64,000 bases of DNA from Solen grandis (taxonomy: Eukaryota; Mollusca; Bivalvia; Adapedonta; Solenidae), in the NCBI GenBank assembly GCA_021229015.1, contig CM037777.1:65379946-65443945 (forward strand). Reading direction: 5' to 3'. The notes beneath the pieces are model-generated. The model saw only the letters and a list, made by a program, of their open reading frames with translations, did no database searches and was not told the DNA's origin. This document shows positions 35,561 to 46,675 of the stretch, in pieces. The translations under genes and the position numbers were made by a program. Within the stretch, counting starts at the first letter, position 1. Each line of letters begins with the position of its first letter.

Positions 35561-35583
35561 CGGAATAATAATAATAAGAAGAA

Positions 35584-35623
35584 CTAGATTTCATTCGATG
35601 ATACGAATGATAGGACTTTCTGC
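35584..35623 (-). repeat. Hairpin-CTAG element end (7)
   Basis: CTAG is at 35,584-35,587. The stem TCATTCG pairs with CGAATGA, with one mismatch inside compared with terminus 3. TAGGACTTTCTGC follows. Confidence 0.65.
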
Positions 35624-35778
35624 AACATTTTGAAATGTAAAGAATAATACCGTTAGAAAGAATATATATTATATTTCCTACCTTTTACTTTTTTTTTCGT
35701 ATGGAATTCTCATGCATGAACTTTGTGAAGTAAGCCATATGGCAAAAATAAATAAATCTTTATTTTGACCAATTTTAG

Positions 35779-35994
35779 TTGTTGTTGTTGTATTGGGGTT
35801 TACCGTCCCTGTGATAGTATTTCAATCATATAGAGACATCCAGCTAATTAGAGGTGGAGGAAGACCCCCGAGTACACAAAGGTACTCGGATAGAACCACC
35901 GACCTACCGCAAACCAGCTGGAAGGCTTCCTCACATGAAAAATCCGAAGTCCCTACCGGGATTCGAACCCACAGCGGTGAGGGGCTGAGAGATT
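35779..35994 (-). mobile_element. tRNA-derived SINE, 5' truncated
   Basis: A 10-bp target duplication CCAATTTTAG flanks it (35,769-35,778 and 35,995-36,004). The uninterrupted site is visible in the inverted paralog near 23,020. On the minus strand it starts within the tRNA-like region, keeps a B box (35,959-35,969), shares the body of the SINE at 33,057, and ends in (CAA)n. The A box is absent, so the copy is truncated. Confidence 0.8.
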
Positions 35995-36284
35995 CCAATT
36001 TTAGTATTCTAGGTACCAAAATATATGTCCTGAAAATCCCTATAATTCCATTGTAGCATATTTGGGTCTAGTTTTATAGGTTTTCAAAATATAAGCAATT
36101 AAACTTAACCTATTAATTCTGCATATCAATTTTTTTTTTTTAAATTTCGTGTACAGCCGCGGGAATAAAACCGTAAATACTACCATGAAATAGATTCGTC
36201 GACGCGTGTAGCCTCGTGAGTTAAATTTCAATAATGCTTGTACATACGATGGAGACGACTGTAGTACGTTATAGTTAGTATTTA

Positions 36285-36366
36285 TTAAGAGAGAATTTAA
36301 CAGTTAAGAAGCTAGGACGAGCGTAGCGTAGCGATTTCTGGCTTCTTAATTGTTAAATTCTCTCTT
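36285..36366. repeat. 82-bp foldback with 27-bp stem
   Basis: The arms are TAAGAGAGAATTTAACAGTT-AAGAAGC and its reverse complement, with a single G/A difference. The loop of about 28 bp contains AGCGTAGCGTAGCG. This is a typical foldback or MITE remnant; no target duplication is certain. Confidence 0.65.
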
Positions 36367-36369
36367 AGT

Positions 36370-37790
36370 GTTTGAAATTATATTTTGTCCAATGTAGTCA
36401 TTCCATTTTTCAAATTTTTGTCTCCATTTAGTTCATTTAATCGGCATCAACTTGTCACTAAACACTATTCCAATAAATCAGCTGATCAATTTAAAACCAG
36501 CTTCAAGAACCTTCACTGCGCATGTGCGTCGAGTTGTGTCGAGAAGCGGAGCTTTATGTGTTCACCAATATGGACTAAGACCACAATTACCTGCCCTTGG
36601 TTACCCTGTATCCGGATGTGCATACACAGAAAATAGTGACCCTATTTAATGCTGAATTAAAGTGAGTTTTTGACTGAAAGACATACACTAAAGGATTAAA
36701 TTCTATAGAACACAGTTAAAATAGTCATAAAATGCCCAATTTGGAGGCCTCATTGCACAACAATCTTAATAGTTTAGCATTACTGAGGGGGGAATTTTTT
36801 AGAAAATTGGTGTGAAATGGCCGACCAGTGCACTAAATTTATACGGATGCTATTTGGCCTTAAATAGGTCAAAAAGTAGTCGGGTGACCCCATGTTTAAA
36901 ATGTACAGAATTATTTCTCTTGAATAGATCTATCTAATGAGGGTAAGTTTGGATGCCAATTTCCCTTACAGAAATTGACATTAGTTTATATGCTTATATA
37001 GAACATATAGTAAATTCAAATTGTGGTATTAGTCCATATCACGCATGTGTAACGTGTTACAGGGATTTTTGATGTGAACGCATAAACATCGACAAAAAAT
37101 AATACACAGCAACCATAGAGAACAAACATTTACTCACCAGCATTCTGATTAATCCAAAATAACAAAAGAACTCTACCCTTCCGCTTAGTTTAGTTTAAAC
37201 ATGTATTATTGTCTAAGTAATGATGATACAACATTGAAGATTTTAAAAAATAAATAAGAGTGTCTGACCACAAGTTCTAACAACATTAGTATCGGTCATC
37301 GCTTTAAAGACACTTGTGTAATTTCAATGTCTACACATGTTAACACAGAATGGACAATATATAACTAATTACTTAACAAAGCAATTAAGTAAATATCCGA
37401 TTAAATAAATTCAAATTGAAAAATGTATATAAATAATGAGAAGAGAGGAAAAAAACCACTAACAAACTAAGGGTTACTTAAATGAAAAAAAAAAATGTCC
37501 AAAACACAACATATATAGGTGCAGATATAAACCTTTCTAAACAGTATCTTTTATTCAAATTTCAAGCACCACTTTTTTTTTTCCGAAGAGATCAAAGTCG
37601 GCTTCCGGTTCAATGCTCATTTAGAGCGTAGATCTACACAGCTATACACAGCTAAAACGACGCATTGACCTTTGACATAACATGTTACATGTCACGTGAT
37701 GTAATTCACGCCGGGAACAGGTTGATAGGGCGGAGTCTAAAAAATTAATACTATATTTGGAATGTGCGACTGCGTTAAATTTTAAAACAT
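36370..37790. other. No gene supported
   Basis: Part of the composite insertion. AT-rich apart from about 36,490-36,640. No domain, RNA or repeat landmark was recognised. Confidence 0.4.
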
Positions 37791-38850
37791 AATTTCAAAC
37801 GCTAGGGAGGTTAGTGTTATTTAGTAACCTATACTTAATTAACACTGACTAACTTAGAGTTTGCCCCGCCCTATTACTGCGTTATGCTGCTATATTAGGA
37901 GATGGCGCCATATAAGTGTTGTTAAAGTATTCACACACGTGCACGTGCTTTTCAAATATGGATGTAACACATAAATTTCGCGCATTTTTTGACCGTCGGC
38001 TTATTTCTTTTTCAGATTTCAATCAATTTATGTGATGGCTGTTTTTTTATTTATTTATCTTGTTTTAAGTAGTTAAGACATCAAAAAATATCAACTGATT
38101 GACATTAAGGAAAGAACGAAATATGTAAATAATAATCGTTTAAAAAAGTCGGTGTCAGCGGAAGATATCAAAGCTCGGAAATACCAAACCAAACGAGACA
38201 ATACACGATCTGTAAGTTGTTTAAAAACGTTATATCAATTATTTCAATTCTTGTATTTACCAAATTCATAAACATAGGTACTGGTATAGCTCCCTTGGTT
38301 GGCGCTCAGCTTAATAAGGGTAGTTCTGATGGCCCGGTGTCCGGATAATGTGACTGGGTGTGGTATCATGCCAACTGTCTACGACGTGATACTGTGCAGT
38401 GTGACAACACTACATTTGTCTCAAGTAGACATTGTCTCCAAAAGACTTAAATACTGTCGGTGGGACGTTAAACCTAATAAACTGTACTTGTATTTAGTAT
38501 TTAATTCAGCATCTTTTTCTTTCCTATGGAGTCCCTTTGCAAAAAATATTTCCGAAACTCCTCATTCTTATGTAAATGTTTATCTATAAACATGATTATT
38601 TAAGCAACTTTACTAAATGTTTACAAAAGACGTCAACATGCGCCAGTGTGCACACCTCGTGTGGAGGGATCGGTGTAGTAAACACTGCCATATAAGATAT
38701 CACGTGAATAGGGCGGAGAATAATTTGAAATAATGACATGCGCATTTTTCCGTAAACTCTTAACAGTTAAATTACAATTAAATAGACAAGTCTCGCAAAA
38801 TCTCGAACTCTTAACAAATTAAATCGACCAGGAATTTGAAAATTTGGGTT
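37791..38850 (+). mobile_element. Inverted-repeat element, plus copy
   Basis: This is the counterpart of 26,766-28,480. CCCCGCCCTATT (37,863) and AATAGGGCGGAG (38,707) face each other. It lacks the 523-bp insert. A SINE fragment sits at the same internal position as in the minus copy, so the SINE insertion preceded duplication. Confidence 0.6.
38275..38490 (+). mobile_element. SINE fragment, GACGTTAAAC type
   Basis: Headless copy: GGTTGGCGCTCAGC, TGACTGGGTGTGGTATCATG, then ACTGTCGGTGGGACGTTAAAC at the 3' end. It has the same body as 39,245-39,567. Confidence 0.7.
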
Positions 38851-39244
38851 CATTGATTTTGATAGAAAAAGCGGGCAAATTCTAAACAAAGTTACTCCAT
38901 TTGGCCCTTTTAACTAACGGACAAATTAGCTTGCAGCGTCTTGAACGGATGACATGTGTTGATCATTTTGTTTCAAACGTCTACACTTATACACGCTCAT
39001 GGTATCTCAAGCTGGCAATTAAATTACATTATACTATAACATATTTTCACATAGCTTATCATTTATCATAAATTTGGATTGATGCAACAATGAAGTCGGG
39101 AAATTGAAATGTTTCAACAACGGTCTAAATGACATGTGTCAAAACGCTCAAAGAATTATGGGTAACGCAATGCTGCAACTGATATGTATAAGTAACGGAA
39201 ATAAAATGATTTGACACATCATTAAATCATTGTCAACACTTGTT

Positions 39245-39567
39245 AAGTTTGTTTGTTTGTTTGTCGGGTTTAACGTCCAACCGACAGTAATTCAGTCATT
39301 TGGAGACGATGTCTACTTCATGCGGGTATAGGGCTGCCACACTGCAGTATCACGCCGTAGACATGTGGCATGATACCACACCCAGTCACATCATCCCGAT
39401 ACCGAGCTTACCAGTCCTGCAAATACCATTATATGTTGAGCGCCAAGCAAGGGAACTATAACAGTACCATTTTTTACGATTCTGTTATGTCGTGGTCGGG
39501 GATCGAACCCACGACCTCTCGCTCCCGAGGCGGACACTCTGACCACTCGGCAACCGGGAAGGGTACG
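39245..39567 (-). mobile_element. tRNA-derived SINE, near full length
   Basis: On the minus strand a tRNA-like head has an A-box-like TTGCCGAGTGGTC (39,541-39,553) and a B box GGTTCGATCC (39,501-39,510). It is followed by a conserved body and GTTGGACGTTAAACCC with an (ACAA)n tail (39,249-39,264). A short CTTGTT duplication lies at 39,239-39,244 and 39,568-39,573; the uninterrupted site is at about 5,281-5,300. The layout fits bivalve Meta-domain SINEs, a suggestion from memory rather than a search. Confidence 0.75.
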
Positions 39568-40356
39568 CTTGTTTAGCTAGTAATATCAATATGATATAAG
39601 TATAAAGTTTTTTTGCAATTAATAGGACTAATACATAGCTGTAAACTTACATTTTCCGAAAATGCTTCAATTAAGGTGAAAGCGAATGTAGCATATTTTT
39701 CGAAAATTCTTACAATTGGGGGGTTTATATTCGTATTTTGGATGTAACTTCCTTATACTTTAATCAATTTTAAAACTCTAAGTACCAAAATAATCATCTT
39801 AAAATCCTCTACATCTCACTCGCTTAAGGTGTGGACTTATTTCGAATGAGTTTTAAGATATTAGCCGTAAATCTTTGACAACACGGCAGAATCGCTGAAA
39901 TTCTAAATGTTTAAATTCTTATTTTTGATGTAACTTCCTTATACATTGTTCAATTTCAAAACTTAAGGTACCAAAATAATAGTCTGAAAATTCTCTACAT
40001 TTCACATGCTTTATGTTTAGGAATATTTCTAAAACATTTTGAGATACAAGCTCTTAAACTTACTGAAAAATGAAAATATCACCAAAGCTACATCCACGAA
40101 TCTCAGTTTTTCCCCATTACTCCATGAATCTTTGGCCAATCAAAGGTTTTCGAGATATAAACTGATAAACACACTGAGGGTTACCAAATTTTTGTTTTTT
40201 CCGCCATAACTCAACCAATTCAACAACGATCATCAAAAACTAAATGTCATCTGAAAGGTCTTTTTAAACACTACAAATTATACGCATAGTGTCTCGATAG
40301 AATACTTACCGTTTTTGAGATATTTAAGGCCGAAGAAAAACCCGATAATTGATATG

Positions 40357-40395
40357 TGACCTTGACCTTTGGGATTTTCCGGAAACGGAAGTGAC
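40357..40395 (+). promoter_or_regulatory. Composite motif cluster in repeat
   Basis: The best-preserved copy: TGACCTTGACCTTTG (two adjacent AGGTCA half sites on the minus strand), GGGATTTTCC (40,371-40,380), and CGGAAACGGAAGTGAC (ETS-like). Function is untested. Confidence 0.4.
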
Positions 40396-40549
40396 ATGGC
40401 TCCATAGAATCTAATACTGCATCTTCAGACAAAATTTCAAACAAATCATTCAAAAAATAAAATCTACAGGGCTTAAAAACCGTTAAGTTTTAATACGAAA
40501 GTTTTAATAGCATTATGACGTCATGTGCCGAAAGGGCAGAAAGTCCTAA

Positions 40550-40589
40550 CTACATTTCATTCGTTGATACGAATGATAGGACTTTCTGC
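40550..40589 (-). repeat. Hairpin element end (8), CTAC variant
   Basis: The terminal tetramer is CTAC instead of CTAG. The stem TCATTCGT/ACGAATGA with loop TGAT is perfect. It is preceded directly by GGCAGAAAGTCCTA, which is inverted relative to the downstream TAGGACTTTCTGC. Confidence 0.65.
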
Positions 40590-42356
40590 TATATTTGACA
40601 AAAACTAAAAGCGAAAAAAGTATAAGGATAACAAATTTCTTCTTTTAAATTGTTTTTGTAGGGCCATAACTTTAGTAGGCCAAAAATAAACCGATTAACT
40701 TGGAGGATATATCAAAAGTAAATGAAAATCATATTTTTTATTAATTTCATTTAATTTGGCCTACTTCTATAAACTATGTAACAAAACAAATTAATTGAAA
40801 ATGCTTACAATTTGATTGTCACATAATTCGGTCTAGCTTTAGAGGTTTTCAAGATATAAGCAATGATTTTTTCCCCAAATGGAAGTGACATTGTTCCATA
40901 GGATTAAATGCTGCTCCTTCAGTAAGATGTTATGCAAATCAAACAAAAAATAAGGCATACAGTTCTTAAAAACCGTTCAATTTCAATAAAAAATATTTTG
41001 GCCTTATATAAGGTCACATGACGTCATATGACGTTCATCTTCTCAGAATGTAAAGAAAACTTGAAACTTATACTGAAATTTGACGTCTATGCTTCTAATC
41101 TTGGATTAGCCATAATGGCACAACTACAGCGTAACATACACATTTTGTGAAATTTTGATGAAAATCCGTCCAGAAATAATGGCAGTAGACCGCGTACAAA
41201 CTTGTGTAGAAAACGTCAAGTTTGGTGTCATATGACGTCATAGACATAAGAATATCAATGAAATGAAATATTCATTATCTTAAATAAATTTGTCATGCCC
41301 CTGGAACCTTTGCAATATATAGAAATTAACGCGTAGATATCAGAAATTCTTTTTGACCTTATGACGTCATACAACGTCAAATGACGTTCATCCTCACAGA
41401 ATAGAAAGAAGTCTTAGAGACTAATATTCAGTCCAAATATCAGCATTCTAAGCAATCTGGAAGCAATTTTGTACGTATTTGAATTTTGACGTCAATAATT
41501 CGAATCTTGGATTCGCCATAGAACCATTACCTTTTCGAATTTGCAAATGCGGATACCGGTATACACAACTAGAGCATTACATATGCATTCTGTGAAATTT
41601 TGATGAAAATCGGTCCAGAAATTACGGCTGTATACCGCGTAAAGCGTTCTTGTCCTGACGTCAAATCTGACGTTATATGACGTGACATTAATATGAAATA
41701 CCTTGCATTCAAAAGCTCATTTATTTGTGTTTAGGCCATTGAATTTTTATGGTCTTGAAAACTTGACAACATATTTAAAATAACACGAAGATATCAGATA
41801 TTCCTTTTGACCTTATGACGTCATATGACGTCACTAGTCCTCTTACATGTATCATGCTAAAAAGGTATACAAGATTCCTTTTCTACGAAATATTCATTTC
41901 TCATATCTTCATTGAACATTCTTTTTCAATTGAAGGGGGCACAGAGCATTAAAATAAATTACTGTATCACATTTTACCTTTAATGTAACAGAAATAAAAT
42001 TTAGAATAATAAGTAGAATTAACTGCAGAAGCACAAGGAAATTTTTTTCTCAGAAATTCTTACTTTCATGCAACTTCCTTATATGATGTCCGATTTTAAA
42101 AACCCAGGTACCGTCAGAAAGGTCATCTGAATTCAAACATGCACTTACTTTATGTTTAAACCTATCTTTTAGGTGTTTGCGATATATAAAGTTATCCCCC
42201 CCCCCCAAAAAAAAGGCAAAAATCGGCAAAAAGATATCTTGTCAATTACTACCCTTCGACAAATAACTTAATAATTAATAGACCGATCATTATATCTGCA
42301 TAGCATTAGAACCGCATTGCATCATGATAAAGATATTGTTCTTTATGATATTTTCA
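40550..42356 (-). mobile_element. Hairpin element with about two core units
   Basis: It resembles 9,374-11,061 (CATTGTTCCATAGGATnAAATGC near 40,890). Core landmarks are near 41,094 and 41,510. The core phrases fade near 41,870 and give way to AACTGCAGAAGCACAAGG-type sequence. Confidence 0.6.
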
Positions 42357-42964
42357 ACAAGAGGGCCAAGTTGGCCCTAAAGACGCTCACCTGAGAAAAA
42401 CTGCCTTCATTGCCTGTACAAGTTACTTAATTATAACATAGTTGTACTGAAATCACAATCCGTCAGATTATTTATAATTCCACGAACTAAACAGAGCCTG
42501 TTGTCGAAGTCAAACTTAACTGAAATATTATGGCATAAAGCACACACATTTAAACATCAAAAGGGGCATAACTCCTGACCTAATTGGCAGATGTCAGCCA
42601 TTATTGAACTTGGCAGAAAGAATATGGCTATAAACATTGTTCTAAATATTAAAGATGATTACTTCAATAATAAAGATGTTAGAGTGCAAAGTGACAATGA
42701 CAATGTGAAATCTGGCTTTTTTCAATATTAAAAGGGGCATAACTCCTGACTGAATAGGCCAATATCAGCCATAATCGAAATTGACTAAGATTTAAACATT
42801 GTTATAAAGTTTGAAGATGATTGCTTAAGAAATGAAGATGCTAGAGTGCAAACAAACTAATTGTGGACGACGGACGGACGGCGGATTGACGGACGGACGG
42901 ACGGACGGACGGACATTCATTGATTCTTATAGGTCATCCTGAGCACATGTGCTCAGGTGAGCTA
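42357..42964 (+). mobile_element. DINE/pearl-like element, short copy
   Basis: It opens CAAGAGGGCCAAGTTGGCCC with GCTCACCTGAG at 42,385-42,395 and CTCAGGTGAGC at 42,952-42,962. The core has two diverged units with AAAGGGGCATAACTCCTGAC (42,560 and 42,731, about 171 bp apart). A (GACG)n tract lies at 42,864-42,913 and the perfect palindrome GAGCACATGTGCTC at 42,940-42,953. The core sequence is unrelated to the 2.8-kb copy although the ends are shared. Confidence 0.7.
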
Positions 42965-44159
42965 AGAATTAATAGTTTCTTAGAAAAAAGCAATCAAGTA
43001 ACTGCAGAAGTGCATGAAAGAACGGTATAAATAAATTCTTATTTCTCATCTAACTTCTTTATATGATGTCAAATTTTAAAAAAGAAAGGCCTTTATATTT
43101 CCAACATTTCACGTGTTTCATGTTTCAACTTTTCTGTTACGTGTTCTGAGATATAGAAAGTTATTTTTCAAGGAAACGGCAAAAAATCGGCAAAACGATG
43201 TTCATGTCTATCATTGCCCTTCGACAAATAACTTTATAATTAATGGTCCGATCATTAAAATCTGCATACAGTTAGAACCGCATTGCATCACGCTAAAAAT
43301 ACTGTTCTTTATGTTACTTTCAAAAATTAATAGTTTCTTAGAAAAAAAACAACAACAAAAAAACAATCAAATGATAGGGACTAACTGCAGAAGTACATGA
43401 AAGAACTGTTTAAATGAATTCTTATTCCTCATCTAACTTCCTTATAGGATGTGAAATTTTAAAACGCTAGGTACAAATAGAAAGGCCTTCAAATTTCCAA
43501 CATTTCACGTGTTTCATGTTTCAACTTTTCTGTTACGGGTTTTGAGATATAGAAAGTTATTTTTCAAGAAAACGGAAAAAAAAAAAAGTTCATGTCTATT
43601 ATTGCCCTTCGTGAAATAACTTTACAATTTATGGTCCGATCATTAAAATCTGCATATCATTAGAACCGCATTGCATCATGCAAAATTTTTTGTTCTTCAT
43701 GTTATTTTTTAAAAATTAATATTTTCTTCGAAAAGAGCAATCAAGTGATTGGGACTTAATGCAAGAGTGCATGAAAGAACGGTTTTACTGAATTCTTATT
43801 TTTTATGTAACTTCCTTATATTACGTCCAATTTTAAAAAGCTAGATACCGTTAGAAAGGTCTTTTGATTTTCCCCTATAACTTAATGAATATTAGGTCAA
43901 TCTTTAAAATTTAAACACCAAAAGAACAGCCATGCATTGATCTACAAATTATATCCATACTCTTATTAACGAAAATCAATAATCATCGAGATATAAGTAG
44001 TTAAGTGCACTTAGGGTCGCAACATTTTTGTTTTTCTGCAATAACTCAACTGATTCAACCCAGATCTTCAAAAACTATATATCATCTGAAAGGCCTTTCA
44101 AATCTCTACAAATTATACGCATAGTGTCTCGATAAAATATTTTTCGTTTTTGAGGTATT
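42965..44159 (-). repeat. Three tandem units of about 375 bp
   Basis: The phrase TGCAGAAGTnCATGAAAGAACnG recurs near 43,003, 43,385 and (varied) 43,762. Each unit also has TTAGAACCGCATTGCATCA and TTTCAACTTTTCTGTTACG. The last merges into the GATTCAACCC/ATCATCTGAAAGG superfamily body, which the Harbinger element then interrupts. Confidence 0.6.
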
Positions 44160-44162
44160 TAA

Positions 44163-45983
44163 AAGCCGCCTTACACTTAAGGGAATATAGGGGGACGAAG
44201 GGGAACGAATGGGGAAAATGGACAAAATGCGCGCGAATTCAACGAATTCAAATAAAATTGCCTTCAAATCTTCCGATTATAAACTATTGTCAAATATGAT
44301 CAACGAACGGTAAGCGAAGGATAAATATGACTTACGAAGGGTGACGATTTTTCGGTTCACTTCTTTGAGTAAATTGTAGCCGAAGACGAGCGAAGGGTTG
44401 ATATGGCCCGATAAAACGAACGTAAAATGAGCGATGGTTTCCTATGGTGTGCGACTGGCAACGATGGCGATCAAAAAGATCGGGCGTTCTCGGACGAGTG
44501 TCTGTGCTCCTCGGGGAGTATAAAAAGGCGACCAGTTCCGTCCAAATTTCGGTACTGCCAGAGAAATTACAAGATGCCTATATGAGACAAAGGAAGGGGG
44601 AAAGGCAGAGGGATACTGAAGAAGCCCTTGTAGTTGTAATATAACGAGCCAGACAGAGGAGGCTTTCTGATGGCCACATGCTTGTCATCAATAGCAGCCA
44701 CACAGTAGGGAAAATTCCAACGCCTGTAGAATCCATCAGCAAGTTGTCTCCATCCATCAGGGGTTGAAGGGGCTGTCATAACTTCATCTGCATACTCGTC
44801 AAATATGGCCTGACACACCTCTCTGACAACTACAGATAGGGTGTTTTCAGGCACCCTCCACCAATACTGCATGTCAGAGTACATGGTGCCAGACACAAAA
44901 TTGCGGAGAGTAACTGCCAACTTGAGACCTTCTTCCAGCGGCTCCCTGAACCAGGTGTGCTGCTTCCAGATTCTTTCTCTGACCCTTTCCAGGATTTCAT
45001 CGTAGAGTTCAGGGGGCATGCAGAGGAATTTTTTGAAAGTCGAAGGATCTTCTCTTCGGAGCTCAACCAACAGCTGGTCATAAATGCCAAAGGCACTTCT
45101 TCTGGCAAGGTGCAGCCATGTCCTTCTCCAGATACGACGCCGTCTGAAGCCTCGTCTCCTTCTGAAATGGCCTCTGATGAATTGGTGCAGGTTCAGCTGC
45201 TGAAGTACAACTTCATTATGAGCCATTGCCAGTAAATACTGGACTCTGAGGCGGGCTGTATCTTTCATCTTATAAAAAATTGCGATAAACTGTAAACATT
45301 TGAGGAGCTTTGATGCCAACAAGTTGAAATTTTGGCCAGGACTGAAGCAAAATGATAGAGATGGACCTTATATGATGCGTGACAGGTCTGAGAAGCCCAG
45401 AATTCACCAAATATTTCGTCTTGCAACTCGCTCGTGTTCGTATCAATTCGCAATCCATAGTTTGTTATAGTTTCTTTTAGTCTTGCGTTCGTGTCAGCAT
45501 CGCTATTCAAATTTAGTAAACGTTAGCCTTAGTTGCCCTTCGCATAGACGATGGCAAGCGAATATACGTTTGTCATAGTAAGTCTTCGTTTCTATACGCA
45601 AGTCATATTTAGTCATCGTGTTGCTTCGTTAGGGTTCTTTCGAGATCGGTCCATTTTTGGAAGAGTGCGATGAGGGACGGTGCGAGACAATAACATACGA
45701 ACGATAAACGAACGATAAACGAATTATTACCGAAGACTAAATAAGAGATGCAAATTCAATCAGATAAGAGACGATTTTTCAATTCGTCGGGAAATTTTAA
45801 ACATGTTCAAAAATTCAGCACGAATTTGAATAATCGCAACTGTTCAGTAGGTGTACGAAACCAAAAACGAAGGATAACTATGATTTACTATCAATTACCA
45901 TTGAAAACGATTTTTGAAAAAATGCTTTTCGTCGGCCATCGCAAGGCTTATTTCAGGCAATTTGTTTAAGTGTGAGGCGGCTT
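44163..45983 (-). mobile_element. PIF/Harbinger element, 1,821 bp, ends intact
   Basis: Terminal inverted repeats of 18 bp AAGCCGCCTTACACTTAA (44,163-44,180) and its complement (45,966-45,983) differ at one base. The flanks are TAA at 44,160-44,162 and 45,984-45,986, matching the 3-bp TWA target duplications of PIF/Harbinger. The empty site TATTTAAGGCCGAAG is present in the paralog at 40,321. The interior holds a truncated HARBI1-like transposase on the minus strand. Subterminal ACGAACGATAAACGAA repeats lie near 45,695-45,725. No Myb-like partner gene was recognised, so the copy is probably non-autonomous. Confidence 0.85.
44567..45268 (-). pseudogene. HARBI1-like transposase, C-terminally truncated
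   Basis: This is a 233-residue frame from ATG at 45,268; a second ATG at 45,226 (MAHNEVV) is an equally plausible start. HARBI1-type proteins are the DDE nucleases of PIF/Harbinger transposons, cutting at the terminal repeats. The N-terminal part is very Arg-rich (residues about 31-52). The helical region PPELYDEILERV and ATLRNFVSG-like segments fit the family. The block CVAAIDDKHVAI with the first catalytic Asp (about 194) is followed by GSLYYNYKGFFS (about 207-218), both hallmark motifs. The frame then leaves the family sequence and stops after 15 unrelated residues. The second Asp and the Glu of the triad are missing, consistent with an internal deletion. A pyrimidine-rich CATATAG follows the break and could be a relic acceptor. 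Confidence 0.8.
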
Positions 45984-45986
45984 TAA

Positions 45987-46636
45987 GGCCGAAGAAAAAC
46001 AATGACATATGACCTTGACCTTAGCTATTTTCCGGAAGCGGAAGTGACTGATGACAATAAGAGGCTATGTTGCACCTTCAGAGAAAATTTTATGCAAATC
46101 GGTCAAAAAGTTTGTTTTCCAGTGCTAAAAAAAACGTATATTTTGGATTAAACGTTTGATAACGCGTCATGACCTCATTTTACTTCATATGACGTCAGTC
46201 TTCTCAGAGCGCAAAGAAATCAATAGGACACATGTTCTGTCCAAATTTCATGTTTCTAGCTTATCTCTGAGTGCTTTTTAATATTTAAATACATTTTCTG
46301 GTCCAAAGTTCGAAATTTGGTTCAGCCATAGATCCTTGATCTTTTTGAATGTTGCAAAATGTATATAATCCTGCACAACTAAATCGCAATCCATACATCC
46401 TGTGAAAAAGTTAAGTCAATTGGTCAAGAAATGACGGCTGTAGAGCGCGTACAAGCTTTGGTAGCTTTTTTGAACCCTGACGTCAAATGACATCACATGA
46501 AGAAAAAAATTATTGCAATAAAAAGCGCCAAAGTCACTGTGCACTGTTAAAATTTCATGCTTCTGCCTTCTCGGTAACATGTTTTAATTTGAACCTCAAA
46601 AGAAAGAAAAAAGTAGAATAATAATAATTAGAAGAA
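45987..46636 (-). mobile_element. Superfamily body right of the Harbinger element
   Basis: It resumes GGCCGAAGAAAAAC after the TAA duplication, then TGACCTTGACCTTAGCTATTTTCCGGAAGCGGAAGTGAC; here the kappa-B-like site is lost. TGACGTCAGTC lies near 46,191 and an AAT tail at 46,615-46,630. Confidence 0.6.
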
Positions 46637-46675
46637 CTAGATTCCTTTTGCACGGCAAACGATAGGACTTTCTGC
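46637..46675 (-). repeat. Hairpin-CTAG element end (9)
   Basis: CTAG is at 46,637-46,640. TTTGC/GCAAA pair around ACG, but the outer stem is damaged (CCT instead of TCG). GATAGGACTTTCTGC is intact. Confidence 0.6.

Larger units (their letters stand above)
32416..35583 (-). mobile_element. Hairpin-CTAG subfamily element, paralog of 52.75-55.4 kb
   Basis: It is collinear with 52,750-55,426, starting at AGAAATGGAATAATGATGCATAA-like sequence and continuing through TTACGCAACCGTTTACT, the GCATCAGGGGGCTTT phrases and TGACGTCATTTGACGTCATTTGA near 35,420. It ends in an AAT tail at about 35,567-35,583. It is interrupted by a SINE (33,057-33,969). A T-run lies at 32,514-32,534. Its own terminal hairpin was not seen at the left edge. 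Confidence 0.6.
36268..38885. mobile_element. 2.6-kb composite insertion
   Basis: It interrupts the sequence GTAnTAC|ACAAAGTT that is continuous at about 4,910 and (inverted) 22,750. Contents are a foldback hairpin (36,285-36,366), about 1.3 kb of unrecognised DNA, the plus copy of the inverted-repeat element (about 37,800-38,850) and a SINE inside that. Overlapping short frames at 36,385-36,649 have a GC-richer segment but no recognisable domain. Confidence 0.5.
35584..40549 (-). mobile_element. Hairpin-CTAG element interrupted three times
   Basis: It is collinear with 4,560-6,300 once insertions are removed: a SINE at 35,779-35,994, a composite insert at 36,268-38,885, and a SINE at 39,245-39,567. 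The continuity phrases are CCATTTGGCCCTTTTAACTAACGG (38,896) and TCAACAACGGTCTAAATGACA (39,113). It ends near the AGAAAGTCCTA junction at 40,538-40,548. Confidence 0.6.

Noticed and set aside
36385..36649. Two overlapping plus-strand frames in a GC-richer patch
   Set aside because: Two frames are open over the same patch and neither shows a domain or splice context. They lie inside a composite insertion.
44444..44644. Plus-strand frame opposite the transposase, with TATAAAAAGG nearby
   Set aside because: Shadow of the HARBI1-like frame and the deleted region. No Myb/SANT similarity is visible.
44830..45235. Additional frames on both strands over the transposase
   Set aside because: Overlapping shadows of the HARBI1-like coding sequence.
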